A stretch of DNA of 31,929 bases from CAJXNP01 sp050305935. GTDB lineage: Bacteria > Bacteroidota > Bacteroidia > Cytophagales > Cyclobacteriaceae. Below the pieces are notes generated by a model that was given only the letters and a program-made list of their open reading frames with translations, searched no databases and was not told the origin of the DNA. The stretch is taken from contig JBNLGG010000049.1 in the NCBI GenBank assembly GCA_050305935.1, forward strand, positions 1-31,929, read 5' to 3'. Below are positions 1-8,109 of this stretch, piece by piece. The position numbers were made by a program, and so were the translations under genes. Position 1 is the stretch's first letter. Each line of letters begins with the position of its first letter.

Positions 1-1932
1 CTCCCCTGTTTCATCATCTTCTATGACATACCGCACCCCGATATATTTGATGGGCTTTTCTTCATCGTTCAGCACGGGAGAGATCACGGCGTCTACCCAG
101 TAATGCCCTCCATACTTCTTCTTGTTTTTTATTATTGCCCTGAATATCTGTCCTGATTTAATGGTTTGCCAGAGAAGTCTAAAGACCTCACGAGGCATAT
201 CCGGGTGACGTACAATATTGTGAGGCTTGCCTAAAAGTTCCTCCCTGGAAAATTCTGAAATCTCACAGAATTTGTCGTTGATGTACGTTATTCTTCCTTT
301 AAGATCGGACTCAGAAACAATGGTGGATACGTTCAGCGCCGCAATCCGGGCATCGAGTTCGCCGTTAATCTTCTTCGTCTCTAACATTTGCCTGTGTATT
401 TCTTCCTGGGTAGCCTGAAGCTCTTCGGTATTTTGTCTCAATTCTTCTTCCTGGGCACGCAACTCTTCAATGTATTCCTGCTGCTTCCTTTCGGCTTCGA
501 CCCGATCGCTGATATCCCGAACGATGCCGGTATAAATCTTACGGTTTCCCAAATCTGCGACGTTTACCGCCAGCTCAACAGGTATTATTTGGCCTCCTTT
601 TTTTATTGCCTCCAGGTGGCGTACTTTGCCCATCACCTTAGCTTCACCGGTATTTTTATAATTGATCAGGTATTGGTCGTGATGCTGATGATGAGGATCC
701 GGAACGATGATAGAGACATTTTTTCCCAACATTTCTTTTTCCGTATATCCGAAAAGGCTCAGACAGGCCTTGTTGACCGATTCGATGATGCCTTCTTCTG
801 AAATAGTGATGATGGCATCAACTGTAGAGTCGATAATTGCCTTGAATTTGCTACTGAATTCCGTTGCCTCTTCTGACTGCCTTTGCAGTGCTTCCTGAGT
901 TGCACTTAGCTCTTCCAGGTTTTGCCGCAACTCCTCCTCCTGTGTTTCCAGCAGTTTTGAATGTTCCTGGCTTTCTGTCAGCAGCTTTTGGGTGTGCTCG
1001 GAAATTTTCATCGTATTCACAGCAGAACCCAATACCTCTCCGATCCTGATAACAAATTCCTTTTCATACTCCTTCCATTCTTTAAATGAAGCCATTTCAA
1101 TCACACCCTCCACTCTATCCTGATTTTTTATAGGTATTATAAAAATGTATTTAGGAGGGGCTTCTCCAAGTCCGGAGGTAATGGAGAGGTAGTCCGCGGG
1201 AACGTCGGCGATATAAATGGGTTCCTTTTCCAAAAACACCTGCCCCACCAGACCCTCATCCAGGCCCTGCCTACGTTGAACATACCTTTGCCGCTCGTAT
1301 GCATAGCATCCTTTTAGCTCCAGGAAAATGTCATCCGCTTGGGTATCATTGACAATAAAGATCCCAGCCTGGTTGGCCCCAATGTATTTTACCAGCTCAC
1401 TGATGAACTTATTTAACAATTCTTCCATTTCCAGGTTAGCATGAACCAATTCTGTAAAGTAAGCAATCCCAGCGGTAGCCCAGTTCCGCTGTTTTTCTTC
1501 CTCGGATATTTGCCGCATTTTTTCCTTCATCACCAGCAGTTCGCCCGACAAGCTCGTCTTATTGAGATCCCGTGCTTTGTCGGTCATTCCCGGATAGGAT
1601 GCATCAAATTTCCCTTCGCCAATAGACTTGATATAGTCAATGGAAAATTTAAGGTGATCTTCGAGCTCTGTTAAGACGTCGGTTTGCGTATCTTTTTCGC
1701 TATGAAAAAGAAACTTCTTCACGTCAGTTTGAACCTGCGTAAGAGTCTTTTTCAAATTCCGCGAATGAGAGATACACACTGACAGTAACATTCCAAATGA
1801 GATACCCACTAGGGGGAGCGATGTCAGCAATACCGTTGCACGATCAAAATGGAAAAAAAAGTCTGAGATCTGAATAAATAAAGCTGGAAAAAGAATTGCC
1901 AACGCCCCCCATAGTTTTACCCTTGCTTTCAT
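1..1932 (-). CDS. membrane sensor with HAMP-like, GAF and two PAS domains (3' end cut by window)
   Basis: Open reading frame from ATG at 1932 to the window edge, 644 codons with no stop, so the C-terminus is missing. Two hydrophobic helices lie at about residues 8-22 and 35-58 with almost no periplasmic loop. A HAMP-like segment (about 90-150) ends in the E-R-N-W-A-T-A-G-I-A type motif usual before a GAF domain in Bacteroidota sensors. A GAF domain follows (about 165-305), then a glutamine/glutamate-rich coiled coil, PAS 1 (about 360-475), a second coiled coil, and PAS 2 (about 527-644) of the Aer type (ITYINDKFCEIS, HPDMP). The coiled coils repeat the E-E-L-R-Q-N pattern. The missing end may be a histidine kinase, a SpoIIE phosphatase or another PAS, so the output cannot be named. 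The domain reading is firm; the biological signal is unknown. Confidence 0.85.
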   Translation of the reverse strand, partial: MKARVKLWGALAILFPALFIQISDFFFHFDRATVLLTSLPLVGISFGMLLSVCISHSRNLKKTLTQVQTDVKKFLFHSEKDTQTDVLTELEDHLKFSIDYIKSIGEGKFDASYPGMTDKARDLNKTSLSGELLVMKEKMRQISEEEKQRNWATAGIAYFTELVHANLEMEELLNKFISELVKYIGANQAGIFIVNDTQADDIFLELKGCYAYERQRYVQRRQGLDEGLVGQVFLEKEPIYIADVPADYLSITSGLGEAPPKYIFIIPIKNQDRVEGVIEMASFKEWKEYEKEFVIRIGEVLGSAVNTMKISEHTQKLLTESQEHSKLLETQEEELRQNLEELSATQEALQRQSEEATEFSSKFKAIIDSTVDAIITISEEGIIESVNKACLSLFGYTEKEMLGKNVSIIVPDPHHQHHDQYLINYKNTGEAKVMGKVRHLEAIKKGGQIIPVELAVNVADLGNRKIYTGIVRDISDRVEAERKQQEYIEELRAQEEELRQNTEELQATQEEIHRQMLETKKINGELDARIAALNVSTIVSESDLKGRITYINDKFCEISEFSREELLGKPHNIVRHPDMPREVFRLLWQTIKSGQIFRAIIKNKKKYGGHYWVDAVISPVLNDEEKPIKYIGVRYVIEDDETGE

Positions 1933-2075
1933 GGCTCTTTTTTATTATCAAGATAAAATTGCTCAAAAAAGTTCCGAAAAGGGTACAAAGTAAAGAGGAA
2001 GGATGACAAGTTTTTTTTAAGGGTTGGTAGAAATAAATAACGGTCGTACTAATAGTTTGATCTATAAGACTTTAA

Positions 2076-2095
2076 AATACCAAAGCCTGGGTATT
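2076..2095. promoter_or_regulatory. palindrome AATACC-N8-GGTATT, copy A
   Basis: Perfect 6-bp inverted arms with an 8-base spacer, 57 bases before the ATG of the small membrane-peptide gene and about 300 bases before the hydrolase. Two more copies with the same spacing lie at 3794-3813 and 8015-8034. Symmetry, length and position suggest a dimeric regulator site. The regulator is unknown. Confidence 0.6.
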
Positions 2096-2152
2096 GTACA
2101 TTTTAGAACGACTCTCTTATTTGGGGTTTTCGCGATCAAAATGTATTAATTT

Positions 2153-2275
2153 ATGCCCAACCTTGATTCAAGCGCATTAAAATACCGAGTAATAGGACTG
2201 GTTTTCTTCTGGCTGGTTTTGCTTTTTTACCTCTATGAAATGAACAAAAGAGTAACTGTCCCAAGCCTCATTTAA
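2153..2275 (+). CDS. predicted 40-residue single-helix membrane peptide
   Basis: ATG at 2153 to TAA at 2273-2275 encodes 40 residues. The N-terminal dozen residues are polar, about residues 13-28 form one strongly hydrophobic helix (VIGLVFFWLVLLFYLY), and the tail is basic then hydrophobic. Copy A of the palindrome lies 57 bases upstream, close to the 49-base distance between copy B and the next-but-one gene, which favours a real, regulated small gene. I recognise no family. It could be a regulatory or targeting partner of the membrane-associated hydrolase downstream. The alternative is a chance ORF in a leader; codon statistics on 40 codons cannot settle this. Confidence 0.45.
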   Translation: MPNLDSSALKYRVIGLVFFWLVLLFYLYEMNKRVTVPSLI

Positions 2276-2401
2276 TTAAAGCAATTTATTTATCGAAGTG
2301 CAACGCCATTTTTATTTAGCGGATTATAGCTACCAGAAAGTACCATGCTACGGTTACACTTAGTATCTTCCCACCAAATAAAACCCTAAGCTACCACTAC
2401 A

Positions 2402-3757
2402 ATGAGACAAGCAGTGATCATCATCCATGGCATCGGCGAGCAAAAGCCCATGTCTACCCTCCGGGGCTTTGTGGAGTCGATCGTAAAATATGAGGCCTGG
2501 AAAAAACAACAGGAAGACCCGAATGCCGTCTATGAAAAAAACTACTGGAGCAAACCGGATGACATCTCTGAATCCTACGAATTGCGCCGGATAACCCTTG
2601 CGGGTAAGGGAGAGCGCCCAACAACGGATTTCTTCGAATATTACTGGGCCTATAATATGCGCGATACCACGATGGCGCACGTCTGGCCCTGGTTTAAAAC
2701 GCTGTTGCTAAAATGGCCATGGAACGTCCCCCCTCGCCTGCTAGTCATCTGGATTATATCCTGGCTGCTGACGATAGGAATTGCGATTTCCGTATTTACT
2801 CTTTTTCAGGGAGAAAGCCCCTTGATAGAAGGTTGGATGGGCAAGGCCGCCAATATCCTGATATCCGGCGCCCTTGTCTGGTTGCAGAAAATTGTGATGA
2901 GTTATGTAGGCGATGCGGCACGGTATCTGACACCCGATCCTGCCAATATCACCGAACGGCATCAGATCAGAAAAAACGGCCTGGACTTATTGAAGCGGAT
3001 TCATGAAGCCACCAACGAAAAAAAGCAGGGAGATGAAGTGAAGGTCACTCGTAAATATGACCGCATTGTGCTCGTAGGCCATAGCCTGGGAAGCGTAATC
3101 GCTTATGACCTGATCACCTACCTCTGGCCAAAGTACAATACGACCTATACGGAAGATCGCTATGTAGACAAAAAGTATTTTGACGACCTGGAAAAGGCCA
3201 CCTCGACTTCGAAATACCGGGGAAAGCAAGAGGAATTGTATACTGCAATGAAAAAGGCGGGCAATCCATGGATCATTTCCGATCTCATTACCATGGGATG
3301 CCCGCTGGCTCATGGTGACTTTTTATTAGCGAAAAACAAAGAAGATTTTAATGACCGCAAAAGCGACAGGGAGCTGCCCACCTGTCCGCCGATGATCGAA
3401 GAAAACCAAAAAGGCTATTACTACTTTGATTTAGATGATAAAAGATACTACCTGCACCACGCGGCACCCTTCGCCCCTGCAAAATGGACGAACATCTACT
3501 ATCCCGGCGACTTCATCGGTGGAAGCCTGGTCGATTCATTTGGCAAGGGAATAAAAGATATCAAGGTTACATACAAGGGTGGCCTGCGTAAGTTGATCAG
3601 TTATATTTCTCCTGCGGCACATGTTAACTACTGGAGGGACAGCCTGGAGATCGAAAAAATGGAATCTTACAAAAATTTTTATTCCATTGAGAAACTCTAC
3701 GAAGCCTTGAATTTAAATTTCAAAGAAGAGTCAAAGGAAGGGAAGCCCAGCTCGTAA
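2402..3757 (+). CDS. membrane-associated alpha/beta hydrolase (lipase/esterase-like)
   Basis: A 451-residue protein opening with the oxyanion-strand motif VIIIHGIGEQ typical of PGAP1-like and related lipases. The nucleophile elbow GHSLGS is at residues 226-231 (Ser228). A late AAHVNYW segment offers His407 as the likely catalytic histidine; the acid is probably the Asp in YYPGDFIGG, by inference. Unlike simple soluble lipases it has a strong hydrophobic segment at about 112-136 and a weaker one at about 148-170, so it is probably membrane-bound. There is no signal peptide, so the catalytic half is likely cytoplasmic or inner-leaflet. Substrate is unknown; a lipid ester or acylated envelope component is plausible. 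It sits between two copies of the shared palindrome and next to a wall-binding protein. Confidence 0.8.
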   Translation: MRQAVIIIHGIGEQKPMSTLRGFVESIVKYEAWKKQQEDPNAVYEKNYWSKPDDISESYELRRITLAGKGERPTTDFFEYYWAYNMRDTTMAHVWPWFKTLLLKWPWNVPPRLLVIWIISWLLTIGIAISVFTLFQGESPLIEGWMGKAANILISGALVWLQKIVMSYVGDAARYLTPDPANITERHQIRKNGLDLLKRIHEATNEKKQGDEVKVTRKYDRIVLVGHSLGSVIAYDLITYLWPKYNTTYTEDRYVDKKYFDDLEKATSTSKYRGKQEELYTAMKKAGNPWIISDLITMGCPLAHGDFLLAKNKEDFNDRKSDRELPTCPPMIEENQKGYYYFDLDDKRYYLHHAAPFAPAKWTNIYYPGDFIGGSLVDSFGKGIKDIKVTYKGGLRKLISYISPAAHVNYWRDSLEIEKMESYKNFYSIEKLYEALNLNFKEESKEGKPSS

Positions 3758-3793
3758 CTATCACTTTTGCGATATCTATCAGGCAAAGGCCAA

Positions 3794-3813
3794 TATACCA
3801 AACCTTGGGTATT
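3794..3813. promoter_or_regulatory. palindrome (A/T)ATACC-N8-GGTATT, copy B
   Basis: TATACC, eight bases, GGTATT: one outer base differs from copy A, and the spacing is identical. It lies 49 bases before the ATG at 3863. An in-frame ATG at 3767 would place the site inside a coding region and translate it into an atypical N-terminus, so the site also argues for the later start. Confidence 0.6.
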
Positions 3814-3862
3814 GCGGTTTTGGCACTACCCTGCCATATTTCGTAAAAACCAAACCCAAATC

Positions 3863-4771
3863 ATGTTTGCCATCCATCACGACACCCTGGTAAAACTCTG
3901 TGAGATAAATTCATTCACCCTACCGTCTGATCCTCTCATCTTTTTTGGCTTGCGTGGTTGCCTGCCCCTCGAAGACGATGATCAGTCCTTCAAGGATGTC
4001 ATTGCCTTGTCGCTTTCTCCCATCGACTATACACATCTCAATTGTACACTGTTTCAATGGGATCCGGCAAAGAAAAAGATCGCCGCCTTTCCAGCCAGTA
4101 CGGTTCCTCACAGGAAACACATGGAAGACTCCCTGTCGAGGGGTGGCAGCGGTACCAACCAGCTACTGACTGGCATGTACAAGAATTATAAAAAGGGATA
4201 CCACAAGGCGGGCAGCCTCACCGCGCACGAAGCCTTCCGTCAGGATGGGAAATTGCCAATCCGGCGGAGTGCGGACGACCTGGACTACGACGAGGAGGAT
4301 CGTGTGGAATTTGTTCGCCCATTTGACAACATACATGCCTCCTGGTGCCCTGGTCTGAGCCACCCGAAATATGCCAGCGCGGGGTGTCAGGTAATTATGG
4401 GCTATCCAAAATGCAAAAAAAGAGGTGATGACTCTACCCACACAGGCCCATGGAAGGCTTTTCATGACAATGCCTACAATATCGATCAGTCGGTTTTTCA
4501 CTATGTGTTGTTGAACGCCCGGGATGCACTAAAGGTCTCCCTGAATCCAAATGGGGATTTTAGTCCAAGGCTGCGTTATGGTTCTGAGGGAAGCCTGGTG
4601 GGCCGGGTCCAGCGGGCTTTGGCAGACCGCAACTACTATGAAGGGACCATTGATGATGACTTTGGCCCACGAACCCTGTTTGCAGTGCTCGACTTTCAAA
4701 CGGCTACCTTCGGCTCCGATGGGGACGATGGGATCGTGGGCCCCATGACGCAGGAGGCTTTGGGGATTTAG
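3863..4771 (+). CDS. L,D-transpeptidase-like protein with C-terminal PG_binding_1 domain
   Basis: A 302-residue protein. The start at 3863 is preferred over 3767 because the extra 32 codons cover the palindrome and do not look like protein. Residues about 233-302 form a classic peptidoglycan-binding domain 1 (LRYGSEGSLVGRVQRAL, DFGPRT, DGIVGPMTQEALG). Upstream, IHAS at His158 and SAGCQV at Cys175 give a His-x16-Cys spacing like that of YkuD L,D-transpeptidases (HG...SHGC), but the arginine after the cysteine and the HGT triplet are absent. No signal peptide or lipobox is visible, so export, if any, would use another route. A wall-acting role is likely; the catalytic assignment is inference. 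It lies 105 bases after the hydrolase and probably has its own promoter. Confidence 0.7.
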   Translation: MFAIHHDTLVKLCEINSFTLPSDPLIFFGLRGCLPLEDDDQSFKDVIALSLSPIDYTHLNCTLFQWDPAKKKIAAFPASTVPHRKHMEDSLSRGGSGTNQLLTGMYKNYKKGYHKAGSLTAHEAFRQDGKLPIRRSADDLDYDEEDRVEFVRPFDNIHASWCPGLSHPKYASAGCQVIMGYPKCKKRGDDSTHTGPWKAFHDNAYNIDQSVFHYVLLNARDALKVSLNPNGDFSPRLRYGSEGSLVGRVQRALADRNYYEGTIDDDFGPRTLFAVLDFQTATFGSDGDDGIVGPMTQEALGI

Positions 4772-5258
4772 AAATGATGCAAATTCAATCAATAACTTCA
4801 CTCTACCCTCACCCTGAGTTCCGCATTTTTTTTCGCAGAGCGTGAGTGTCTCGTCCTTATGAAGTTAAGCTACAATCTCTTCCATTTTGATTAATTTAAT
4901 TTAAAATGTGGATCTCGTCGTTGTGAGACTATTACGCCCCTTCAGGGCTCTTTTTTCCCCTGAATCTAATCACATTGGGCGATGCCCAATGCTAATGCTG
5001 ACGCTCCTTTGGAGCTTTCCTTCATCTCGTTTGTTCCAGCAGCCAGTCTCGCTTAATAAAATTAAAACTATCTTCATCGTCATACCTGCGAAGGCATCCT
5101 GTCCGCCTTTGGTGGAGTACCTTCATTTAACCTCTCGTTGAATATGTAGTTCTTTGATCTTTGAAGCGCGAGTATCAAGGCCCCAATACCACTTCCGGGC
5201 TATATATTGACTCTAAGATTCCCGCCTGCGCGGGAATGACGTAAAAAGCATATCCAAA
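4772..5258. repeat. convergent gap filled with REP-like hairpins
   Basis: The 487 bases between convergent genes hold five separate inverted repeats and no plausible ORF. Three sit close together: GCCC-N5-GGGC at 4936-4948, ATTGGGC-GAT-GCCCAAT at 4974-4990 and GCTCC-TTT-GGAGC at 5003-5015. A second group is an inverted pair: CGTCATACCTGCGAAGGCA at 5078-5096 and ATTCCCGC-N4-GCGGGAAT followed by GACG at 5218-5241, whose complement starts with the same CGTCAT(A/T)CC. The last hairpin has the form of the widespread CGTCATTCCCGCG...GCGGGAAT repeats. The cluster is likely a mosaic of repetitive extragenic palindromes that may also end both converging transcripts. Confidence 0.6.
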
Positions 5259-6206
5259 CTAACTCCCCTCTTCCACCTTCTTAGGCTTATTACCCTTGCC
5301 TCCCAGTGGGGTAATCTTCGCCAGGACGTCGTACCAGAAAGGACCGCCCATGGAGATGGCCAGGGCGCTTAACATAATTCCCAGAAGCTTCAAACCCCAA
5401 AACTGGAAATCGCCTATTCCGGCCTCATTCTTTTCTGTAAACTCCACCTTCGACCACCCAAACACTTCCGCCTTAGCGATTTTGTTCAGATCATCTTCGA
5501 TAATTTGAGAAGCTTTTGTAAACACACTGCTAAGCTGCTCGGCTTCCTCGGGAAGCAACTCCTTCCCTTTCTCATCAACATATTCCTGGTAGGATTTGTA
5601 AGTATTGATTACTTCGGTTGCTTCACTGATGTAGTTGTCTCTGAGCGAAGCATTCTCAGAAATCAAATGAAACACCCGGATGGAATCTGCATTAATCGCT
5701 GCGGCAATGATAAACCCTATCAGAACAAGGTATTTCTTCACAAAACGCTTGAAATGACCCTTAAAGCGATCCATCGACTGGTCATACCAGGCGGCCACCT
5801 TTTTTTCCAATTCGTCCGGCATGAAGGTATTGAACTCAAGCAACACCTGCTTCACATCACTTTTTTGCATGGACTTAATCCTGAATTCCATGGTATTGAG
5901 GTCACCCAAACTATGGTAGTCAGGTAAGTTATTTAATAAACTGGAAGCATAGGATGCTGAATCGATGTAGGAAGGTGTGCGGCGTGAAGATCTTCTGAAA
6001 GATTGCAACAAAGGACTTTTTTCAATCCTACGCGTCAACGCATCTACCACGCCGGATTCATCCATCATGCCATAAATAGCTTTCCTCAGTTCTCTGCCTC
6101 TCAGGTTCATGATCGTGCTGAAAAATTCAAGCACGATGGAAGTGACAACACTCAGGCTTAAATACACAAATACGATTGATATGGCAACTTCAATATAATA
6201 TTGCAT
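5259..6206 (-). CDS. conserved-type inner-membrane protein of unknown function
   Basis: A 315-residue protein with an N-terminal membrane helix (about 5-27) followed by a basic LRGRELRKAI segment, a central helix (about 150-170), and a C-terminal helix ending in the motif ALAISMGGPFWYD, then a short lysine-rich tail. Between helices 2 and 3 is a charged, helical soluble stretch of about 100 residues. The combination of an N-terminal VYLSLSVVTSIVLEF...LRGR with a C-terminal GGPFW(F/Y)D motif recurs in uncharacterised bacterial membrane proteins as far as I recall; I know no assigned function. Its ATG lies two bases after the stop of the M19-like gene, so the two are translationally coupled and probably work together, perhaps as anchor or partner of that enzyme. 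Confidence 0.65.
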   Translation of the reverse strand: MQYYIEVAISIVFVYLSLSVVTSIVLEFFSTIMNLRGRELRKAIYGMMDESGVVDALTRRIEKSPLLQSFRRSSRRTPSYIDSASYASSLLNNLPDYHSLGDLNTMEFRIKSMQKSDVKQVLLEFNTFMPDELEKKVAAWYDQSMDRFKGHFKRFVKKYLVLIGFIIAAAINADSIRVFHLISENASLRDNYISEATEVINTYKSYQEYVDEKGKELLPEEAEQLSSVFTKASQIIEDDLNKIAKAEVFGWSKVEFTEKNEAGIGDFQFWGLKLLGIMLSALAISMGGPFWYDVLAKITPLGGKGNKPKKVEEGS

Positions 6207-6208
6207 GG

Positions 6209-7894
6209 CTACTTAAAGTGTTTAATGGTGAACTCCAGCGCATTACGATAGTTTATTTTTTCAATCACCTCGACAGGTGTGTAAGGGTTTCCTCCGAGGA
6301 ACATTTCCTTCTGTGCACTTTCCGGAAGTAATTTCAATAAGTGTAGCAGGCGCTCCGATATGCTTTGAAACTCCATTGACGTCGGGTAATCGTCTACCGG
6401 ATTTATGTATCCGTCAAAGTCCGTTCCCCAGGTGAGGCAGTCCCATATTCGCTCGGGATGCTTGCCCTGTAGGGTACGTTTAGATGCCTTTACCATGTCA
6501 ATGATATGGTTAAATACCAGCGCCGTCCCGTCCTGTGCCTTGCCCTTGGGCTTCACTCCAAGAATCCGCTCATCATAGCTTATCCCTATCAATCCTCCGG
6601 ATTCCACGATGGTCGAAATATCCTCGTCGCATACATTAATGCCCCATTCCAGGTAGCGGTCGTTGTCAGGTTTCATGTCAGTTTCTATCTCTGCTTGCTG
6701 GATGAGGGTTTCCAGCGTGTCGGTACCCGCATATCCTACGTGGCTGGCGATGATAGGAATAATATCACCAGGATGATTGGCATTGTGCTGTTTGATGAGC
6801 TCATAAAATTCTTTTCTGGACCGGGCCGCCATGTGCTTCACGTCGATGAGCACCCGCCTTGCTTCCTGGCTAAATTCCCCAATTTTCAACAGCTTTTTCA
6901 TGGCTTTCATTCCTAATGCGGTGATGCCGGCATTCCGCCCGGGCACCTGATCGGAAATAAGCTGGATCAGGTCGGGGATGCTCCTGGCATGCCCCGCAAC
7001 ACCACTGTCAAAATGATGTGAAAAGGTGACAAAAAACAGTGGCCAAAGCTTGATCTCATCGATCCGCTGCATGAGCACTTCTTCTGTTACCAATTGCAAC
7101 GGAGCATTACGTTTGGATTCATTGGTCATGCTGATGCAGTGCATACCTTCCATGGTCATCACACTCACGGTGCAATCACCGTCCACGATCCATTTCTCCA
7201 CATCGCCACCATTCTGAGCAATTTTGTAAGGAAGAACCGGGGCGCCATCCCTGTCCCTTATATCGTGTCGATGCTGCCCTTGACTATAAAACTCATATTC
7301 TTTTTTCAGCTCGTCGTAATATTCGTAATACCTGCCTTCGCCCTTGCCATTCGTCTCATTTCGCTGGCCCTGAATGTAGTTGATCCTTTTGTTTGGAAAT
7401 TTCATCAGAAAATGCTGTAGCAGGTCCCTTCCCGGTCCTTTGCTATTGATAGCCCTGATAAGCAGAATCTGACCCACGCCCAGTTGGCTGATGAGCACCT
7501 TGGACAGGATCTGTAAAAACCTGCTCCGGAGGATGGATGTGAGTTTGTTAAAAAACCCAAGCGAAACTCCCTCACGTTGATTTCCCATGAAAAAGCCCTT
7601 TTCCATCGCGTACATTGAGGAAAAAACCAACCTGACCTTTGCCCTGGATAATGAGTAAAAATCACATTGGGGAACATTCGCTAGCATCACATTGCCCCAT
7701 TTCTTTTTTTTGTAGAGTTTGTCGCGCTTTTTCAGGGCGTCTTTTGGAATGTTCCATATACTGAAGTTCTTTGAAGTCGGATGCGCGTAAATATCGTCTG
7801 ACGAATTGCGCAGGTGATGAAAAGGGATATTTCCGGGATGGCAATGTAAATCGGAGTAAATGCCTAAACCCTTTAATTTATCAGTATTGGGCAT
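6209..7894 (-). CDS. long M19-type membrane dipeptidase-like metallohydrolase
   Basis: A 561-residue protein. The M19 (renal dipeptidase) metal-site series can be read in order: DLHCH (His17, with His19 where the family usually has Asp), MEGMH (bridging Glu249), IDVKH (His354), IASHVGYAG (His385) and GTDFDG (Asp492). Standard M19 proteins are about 320-420 residues; this one has roughly 150-200 extra residues between the first motif and the bridging glutamate, holding basic and hydrophobic stretches. No signal peptide or lipobox is visible. It is probably a zinc enzyme acting on dipeptides, D-amino-acid peptides or beta-lactam-like amides; the substrate cannot be read from sequence. It is first in a two-gene operon with the membrane protein at 5259-6206 and follows palindrome copy C. 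Confidence 0.8.
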   Translation of the reverse strand: MPNTDKLKGLGIYSDLHCHPGNIPFHHLRNSSDDIYAHPTSKNFSIWNIPKDALKKRDKLYKKKKWGNVMLANVPQCDFYSLSRAKVRLVFSSMYAMEKGFFMGNQREGVSLGFFNKLTSILRSRFLQILSKVLISQLGVGQILLIRAINSKGPGRDLLQHFLMKFPNKRINYIQGQRNETNGKGEGRYYEYYDELKKEYEFYSQGQHRHDIRDRDGAPVLPYKIAQNGGDVEKWIVDGDCTVSVMTMEGMHCISMTNESKRNAPLQLVTEEVLMQRIDEIKLWPLFFVTFSHHFDSGVAGHARSIPDLIQLISDQVPGRNAGITALGMKAMKKLLKIGEFSQEARRVLIDVKHMAARSRKEFYELIKQHNANHPGDIIPIIASHVGYAGTDTLETLIQQAEIETDMKPDNDRYLEWGINVCDEDISTIVESGGLIGISYDERILGVKPKGKAQDGTALVFNHIIDMVKASKRTLQGKHPERIWDCLTWGTDFDGYINPVDDYPTSMEFQSISERLLHLLKLLPESAQKEMFLGGNPYTPVEVIEKINYRNALEFTIKHFK

Positions 7895-8014
7895 GTGTTT
7901 TCTTTATTTCTACCTTAAATTCGAGGTATTCATTCATATGGAAAATTACAATCTGTTTGTATTAAAACCAGGTAAATCAATAGATTCATATTAGTATTTT
8001 CATCCAGCTCAGGC

Positions 8015-8034
8015 AATACCCGATCTTGGGTATT
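8015..8034. promoter_or_regulatory. palindrome AATACC-N8-GGTATT, copy C
   Basis: Perfect 6-bp inverted arms with the same 8-base spacer as copies A and B; the right half TTGGGTATT is identical to copy B. It lies 120 bases upstream of the ATG of the M19-like gene and 75 bases after the end of the DUF1801 gene, so the minus-strand dipeptidase operon is the likely target. Confidence 0.6.
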
Positions 8035-8109
8035 TTGTGATGCGCTAACTTTTGAAGGTTAATATTCACCCCACCAAAAATCACCAGTGAACTAGAAAAG
8101 ACAAGATAG

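Larger units (their letters stand above)
1933..2401. other. 469-base gap holding a palindrome and a small membrane-peptide gene
   Basis: Gap between the divergently transcribed sensor and the hydrolase gene. It holds the palindrome at 2076-2095 and the small ORF at 2153-2275, both listed separately. The sequence TACATTTT at 2097-2104, directly after the palindrome, is one base off the Bacteroidota -7 box TAnnTTTG. The 126 bases between the small ORF and the hydrolase start show no clear terminator. Confidence 0.5.

Noticed and set aside
3815..3832. Sigma-54-like TTGGCAC-N5-TGCC after palindrome copy B
   Set aside because: GG-to-GC spacing is nine bases rather than ten and nothing similar follows copies A or C.
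3767..3862. In-frame upstream start for the PG-binding protein
   Set aside because: The extra 32 codons translate the conserved palindrome and flanking leader; no domain begins there, and the site fits a promoter before 3863.
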